Part shown: piece by piece, positions 6,242-8,519 of the stretch
How positions within the stretch are numbered: position 1 is the first letter of the stretch
Layout: each line of letters starts with the position of its first letter
From: Alphaproteobacteria bacterium
GTDB taxonomy: Bacteria; Pseudomonadota; Alphaproteobacteria; Micropepsales; Micropepsaceae
Direction of reading: 5' to 3'
Length of the DNA stretch: 8,519 nt
Assembly (NCBI GenBank): GCA_025935155.1
Contig: JAICVV010000067.1
Location: forward strand, 1 to 8,519
Notes under the pieces: model-generated
Seen by the model: only the letters and a program-made list of their open reading frames with translations
Told to the model about the DNA's origin: nothing
Databases searched by the model: none
Program-made: the position numbers and the translations under genes

Positions 6242-6349
6242 ATGGGTCCGGCCGCCGAAAAGGCAATCGTCTGGAGCGTCATTGCGCTCATTGGCCTCTT
6301 CGTGCTGTCTCTCACCGCGCTGATAATTTCCGGTTACCCGGGATTATAG
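6242..6349 (+). CDS. Very small single-helix membrane peptide (35 aa), hypothetical
   Basis: ATG at 6242 to TAG at 6347-6349 encodes a 35-residue peptide. It has a short N-terminus (MGPAAEKA), one strong hydrophobic helix at about residues 9-30 (IVWSVIALIGLFVLSLTALI) and a short tail, SGYPGL. This looks like a genuine small inner-membrane protein rather than a chance frame. There is no Shine-Dalgarno. A -10-like TATACAAT just upstream suggests a leaderless message. It lies 94 bp after the TadG-like gene and ends 11 bp from the convergent panB stop. Family unknown; it may be a chance ORF. Confidence 0.5.
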   Translation: MGPAAEKAIVWSVIALIGLFVLSLTALIISGYPGL

Positions 6350-6360
6350 AGAGCCGAACC

Positions 6361-7185
6361 TCAGCCGGCCTTCTTCATCGGGTATACATTTTCGGCGCCC
6401 GGGAAGCGGCGCGCGCGGACGTCGGACGCATATGCTCTCACCGCCGCCTCTATGTCGCGCCCCATGCTTGCGTATTCGCGCACAAAGCGCGGCGGGTTCG
6501 GATTGAGTCCCAACATATCCTCCATCACCAGTATCTGACCGTCGCATTCGGCGGATGCGCCGATGCCGATGGTGGGAATGGAAATCTCGCGGGTGATTTT
6601 GGCGGCCAGCGGCTCAGCCATGCCCTCCAGCACCACCGAGAAGGCGCCAGCATCGGCCACCGCCTTGGCATCGGCCTCGATAGCCGGCCATTCGGCCTCA
6701 GTGCGGCCTTGTGTTTTGAAGCCGCCCATCACTTGAGTCATTTGCGGCGTGAGGCCGATATGAGCCATCGCCGGAATGCCGCGCTGCGTAATGTAGTGAA
6801 TCGTTTCGGCCATGCGGGCTCCGCCTTCCAGCTTTACCGCCGTGCAACCGGTTTCCTGAATCACCCGCGCCGCATTGCGGAAGGCGATCTGCGGGCTCTC
6901 CTCATAGGAGCCGAACGGCATGTCGACCACGATCAGCGCGCGCTTCGAGCCCCGCATCACGGCGCGGCCGTGCAGGATCATCATGTCAAGCGTAACGCCA
7001 AGCGTGGTTTCCATCCCGTGCATCACCATGCCGAGGCTGTCGCCTACGAGCATTACATCGACATGCTCATCCAGCAGCCGCGCCGTGTGTGCATGGTAGC
7101 AGGTGAGACACACGACGGGCTTGGCGTTCTTATGGGCGCGAATTTCGGGGACGGTGACGCGCTTCACCTGGACCACTGCGGACAT
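6361..7185 (-). CDS. panB: 3-methyl-2-oxobutanoate hydroxymethyltransferase (ketopantoate hydroxymethyltransferase)
   Basis: PanB, 274 aa, catalyses transfer of a hydroxymethyl group from 5,10-methylenetetrahydrofolate to 2-oxoisovalerate to give ketopantoate, the first committed step of pantothenate and CoA synthesis; cytoplasmic. Family landmarks are all present: VGDSLGM (residues 47-53) with the metal and substrate residues Asp49 and Ser50, VDMPFGSY (87-94) with Asp88, VKLEGG (117-122) with Lys118 and Glu120, AHIGLTPQ (141-148) with His142, and VVLEGM (184-189) with catalytic Glu187. Length is normal for the family. GGAG lies six bases before the ATG. It is 30 bp downstream of the oxygenase gene on the same strand, so it is probably co-transcribed with it. 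panC is not adjacent here. Confidence 0.98.
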   Translation of the reverse strand: MSAVVQVKRVTVPEIRAHKNAKPVVCLTCYHAHTARLLDEHVDVMLVGDSLGMVMHGMETTLGVTLDMMILHGRAVMRGSKRALIVVDMPFGSYEESPQIAFRNAARVIQETGCTAVKLEGGARMAETIHYITQRGIPAMAHIGLTPQMTQVMGGFKTQGRTEAEWPAIEADAKAVADAGAFSVVLEGMAEPLAAKITREISIPTIGIGASAECDGQILVMEDMLGLNPNPPRFVREYASMGRDIEAAVRAYASDVRARRFPGAENVYPMKKAG

Positions 7186-7215
7186 CGGGCACTCCGGCCG
7201 GAAGAAGTCCGCAGT

Positions 7216-7950
7216 CTAGCCTGTATGCTGCGCCTGCGAAAGATTGGCTCTGGCAGCGTTGAGGGCGGAAACAGCCCGTATCCCGCCCACAATCACGGTA
7301 GAAAGCGCCTTCATGTCGGCCGGCATTTCTGGCCGCCAGACGTCCAGCAACAGCACGGCGCGAACGTGATCGGTCGCGTTCAGAAGCTCGTGGGGGTAGG
7401 TGTCGTCCCACAGGAGGCAATCGCCATTATCCAGCAAAACGGGCTTATGGTCGATCCACAGAATGGCGCCGAGATTGCCGTCCGCGTCCCGCGGCATGGA
7501 AAGCCCGAGATGAAAGCGAAGCACACCGCGAAAGGGCCCGCGATGTTCCGGCACGTGCTTGCCGGGCGCGAGGAAGGAGTAGGTGGCCGAAAGAACTTCC
7601 GGGCTATTGCGCAGCAGCTTTGCCATCGTGGGGCATCGCGCAAGATTATCCTGCGATACGTGCCCGTAGGCTTTCATGATATACATGCGCCAATCGCGCC
7701 CATCATTGGCAGAAATGTCGGCCTGCTCCGGCATGATTTCATGGAACCGCGGCACACGCTGCATCTGCGTTGCCACTGCCATTGCTTCGTCCCGCAGCGC
7801 TTCCCACGCATTGACGAAACGGTGTGCGTCCGGAAAATAGCGCTGGGTGTCGAGAATGGCGGGCGTATCGATACGGCGGTCGTACAGCCACCGCAATCCA
7901 TCCCCAAGGCTGTAGTACCAGTCTGCCACGCCCCGCGACTCGCTCTGCAC
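7216..7950 (-). CDS. Aspartyl/asparaginyl beta-hydroxylase-family dioxygenase (LpxO-like)
   Basis: A 244-aa Fe(II)/2-oxoglutarate oxygenase of the AspH/LpxO family. PEHRG (residues 134-138) supplies iron ligand His136, with Gly138 where other oxygenases have the acidic ligand. His187 in WDDTYPHELLN is the second iron ligand. Ser125, Arg145, His147 and Arg197 fall at the spacings that the 2-oxoglutarate-binding residues have in mammalian AspH as I recall them. The active site therefore looks intact. Family members hydroxylate Asp/Asn in proteins or, for LpxO, the secondary acyl chain of lipid A; which applies here cannot be told. No obvious transmembrane anchor is seen, though residues 217-231 are mildly hydrophobic. 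The start is GTG at 7950, with no other usual start in frame for at least 13 codons upstream. The gene heads a probable operon with panB. Confidence 0.9.
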   Translation of the reverse strand: MQSESRGVADWYYSLGDGLRWLYDRRIDTPAILDTQRYFPDAHRFVNAWEALRDEAMAVATQMQRVPRFHEIMPEQADISANDGRDWRMYIMKAYGHVSQDNLARCPTMAKLLRNSPEVLSATYSFLAPGKHVPEHRGPFRGVLRFHLGLSMPRDADGNLGAILWIDHKPVLLDNGDCLLWDDTYPHELLNATDHVRAVLLLDVWRPEMPADMKALSTVIVGGIRAVSALNAARANLSQAQHTG

Positions 7951-8011
7951 TCCGACACTCTTAGCTTGCTGAGGCAGAATGCGGGGAGCAAGGCGTGAAG
8001 CTGTTCCATGA

Positions 8012-8039
8012 CAGAACCTTAAAGAAGCAGAAGGTTCTG
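8012..8039. repeat. Perfect 9-bp inverted repeat
   Basis: CAGAACCTT (8012-8020) and AAGGTTCTG (8031-8039) are exact reverse complements separated by ten bases. No T-run follows, so it is not an ordinary terminator. Its place between divergent genes suits a dimeric repressor operator or an RNA hairpin in a leader. Confidence 0.6.
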
Positions 8040-8098
8040 GCTACCCGGCAAGGAACCGCAAAATGGCCCTTCGGCTTATCTAGGCGTTCGCTTTTCGC

Positions 8099-8103
8099 GG
8101 GAG
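8099..8103 (+). promoter_or_regulatory. Shine-Dalgarno-like site before an ATA codon
   Basis: GGGAG lies six bases before ATA at 8110, exactly where the start codon of the terminal membrane protein would be expected. No ATG, GTG or TTG in that frame lies between the upstream stop at 8020-8022 and this point. Confidence 0.5.
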
Positions 8104-8109
8104 CGCGCC

Positions 8110-8519
8110 ATAGAGCAATCGATACACCTGCTGATCGCCTGGTTCATTCTGCCGTTGTGGTTTCTGGCCGGTTTTGCCGACTATCTTCTGCATCGCCGCT
8201 CGCATATCGAACGCACCAGCGGCGTCCGCGAATCGCTGATCCATCACCTCATGTTGGCGGAGATCGGAGTCCCCCTGATTATGGCGGCGTTCTTTCGCAT
8301 CGATGCAGGGCTGATCGTAATCTTTATCGTGTGCCTCGTAGCGCATGAGATCACGGGCAATTTCGATATCCGGTTTGCGGAGAGCCATTGCCGCGAAGTC
8401 AGTGCGACGGAAGAACAGGTGCACAGCGTGCTGGAAATCCTGCCGCTCACCGCAGCGCTACTCGTGATCCTGCCACATTTCAGCCAGGCCATGGCGCTGA
8501 TGGGCGCGGGGCCCGAGCA
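8110..8519 (+). CDS. Histidine-rich integral membrane protein, 3' truncated by the window, start irregular
   Basis: The frame encodes an evident membrane protein that runs off the window without a stop; about 136 residues are visible from ATA at 8110. Hydrophobic segments lie at about residues 7-23, 49-62, 67-78 and 107-122. Polar groups repeat a His/acid pattern: DYLLHRRSHIE (24-34, His28 and His32), His45-His46, AHE (78-80), FDIR (85-88) and EEQVHSVLE (101-109). Clustered histidines and acids beside helices could bind a metal, as in membrane fatty-acid hydroxylases, but I cannot place the family with confidence. I recall similar unnamed proteobacterial proteins. There is no ATG, GTG or TTG at the N-terminus: ATA follows a good GGGAG. 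This may be a rare start, a mutation or a sequence error, so the gene could be inactive. Confidence 0.72.
   Translation, partial: MEQSIHLLIAWFILPLWFLAGFADYLLHRRSHIERTSGVRESLIHHLMLAEIGVPLIMAAFFRIDAGLIVIFIVCLVAHEITGNFDIRFAESHCREVSATEEQVHSVLEILPLTAALLVILPHFSQAMALMGAGPE

Larger units (their letters stand above)
7951..8109. promoter_or_regulatory. Divergent intergenic region between the oxygenase and the terminal membrane gene
   Basis: This 159-bp stretch should hold promoters for the minus-strand oxygenase/panB unit and the plus-strand membrane gene. It contains a perfect 9-bp inverted repeat (separate entry). It also has two short plus-strand starts with Shine-Dalgarno-like sequences: GTG at 7995 after GGGGAG, and ATG at 8063 after AAGGA, which opens only a six-codon frame. 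No -35/-10 pair is convincing. Confidence 0.4.

Noticed and set aside
6709..7998. 429-codon plus-strand open frame
   Set aside because: It is antisense to panB and the oxygenase, both identified by family motifs. His-rich composition is typical of a shadow frame in GC-rich DNA.
7995..8348. 117-codon plus-strand frame from GTG at 7995
   Set aside because: Despite GGGGAG six bases upstream, the product is Arg-rich without domains and overlaps the membrane protein in another frame. It is kept only as a possible source of a frameshifted N-terminus.

Overview
The window is GC-rich bacterial chromosome and most resembles an alphaproteobacterium. The grounds are the TadE/TadG-like pair, the small secreted protein with paired-cysteine repeats, the VC0807-type membrane protein and the general codon usage. 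The assignment to class is inference; no rRNA or other marker is present. I see no phage genes, transposase, CRISPR array, tRNA or rRNA.

Layout. Positions 1-504 carry no convincing gene, but they hold an imperfect ~130-bp-period direct repeat that looks like a dispersed intergenic element. An alpha/beta hydrolase of the kynurenine-formamidase/esterase type follows on + (505-1359). Next comes a small divergent pair: a 56-aa single-helix membrane protein on - (1380-1550) and a 110-aa secreted protein on + with two CX20C units (1720-2052). The latter converges on a secreted protein on - made of seven ~45-residue repeats (2070-3089). Divergent from that gene is a five- or six-helix membrane protein of VC0807 type (3158-3865).

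A two-gene unit on + (4064-6147) encodes a TadE-like pseudopilin and a TadG-like protein that overlap by one base. No tad/cpa ATPase, platform or secretin gene is in the window. A possible leaderless 35-aa membrane peptide (6242-6349) lies next to the 3' end of panB. On -, an aspartyl/asparaginyl beta-hydroxylase-like oxygenase (7216-7950) and panB (6361-7185) are 30 bp apart and probably co-transcribed. The window ends inside a histidine-rich membrane protein on + (from about 8110). That gene has no ordinary start codon: a good Shine-Dalgarno sequence is followed by ATA.

The genes do not form one obvious pathway. panB is core vitamin B5/CoA metabolism, the oxygenase may modify a lipid or protein, and the rest are mostly envelope or secreted proteins. 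The points most worth following are the repeat protein (possible seven-bladed propeller), the duplicated cysteine motif, the two small membrane ORFs, the missing start codon at the right end and the repeat at the left end. I found no clear new multi-gene system.
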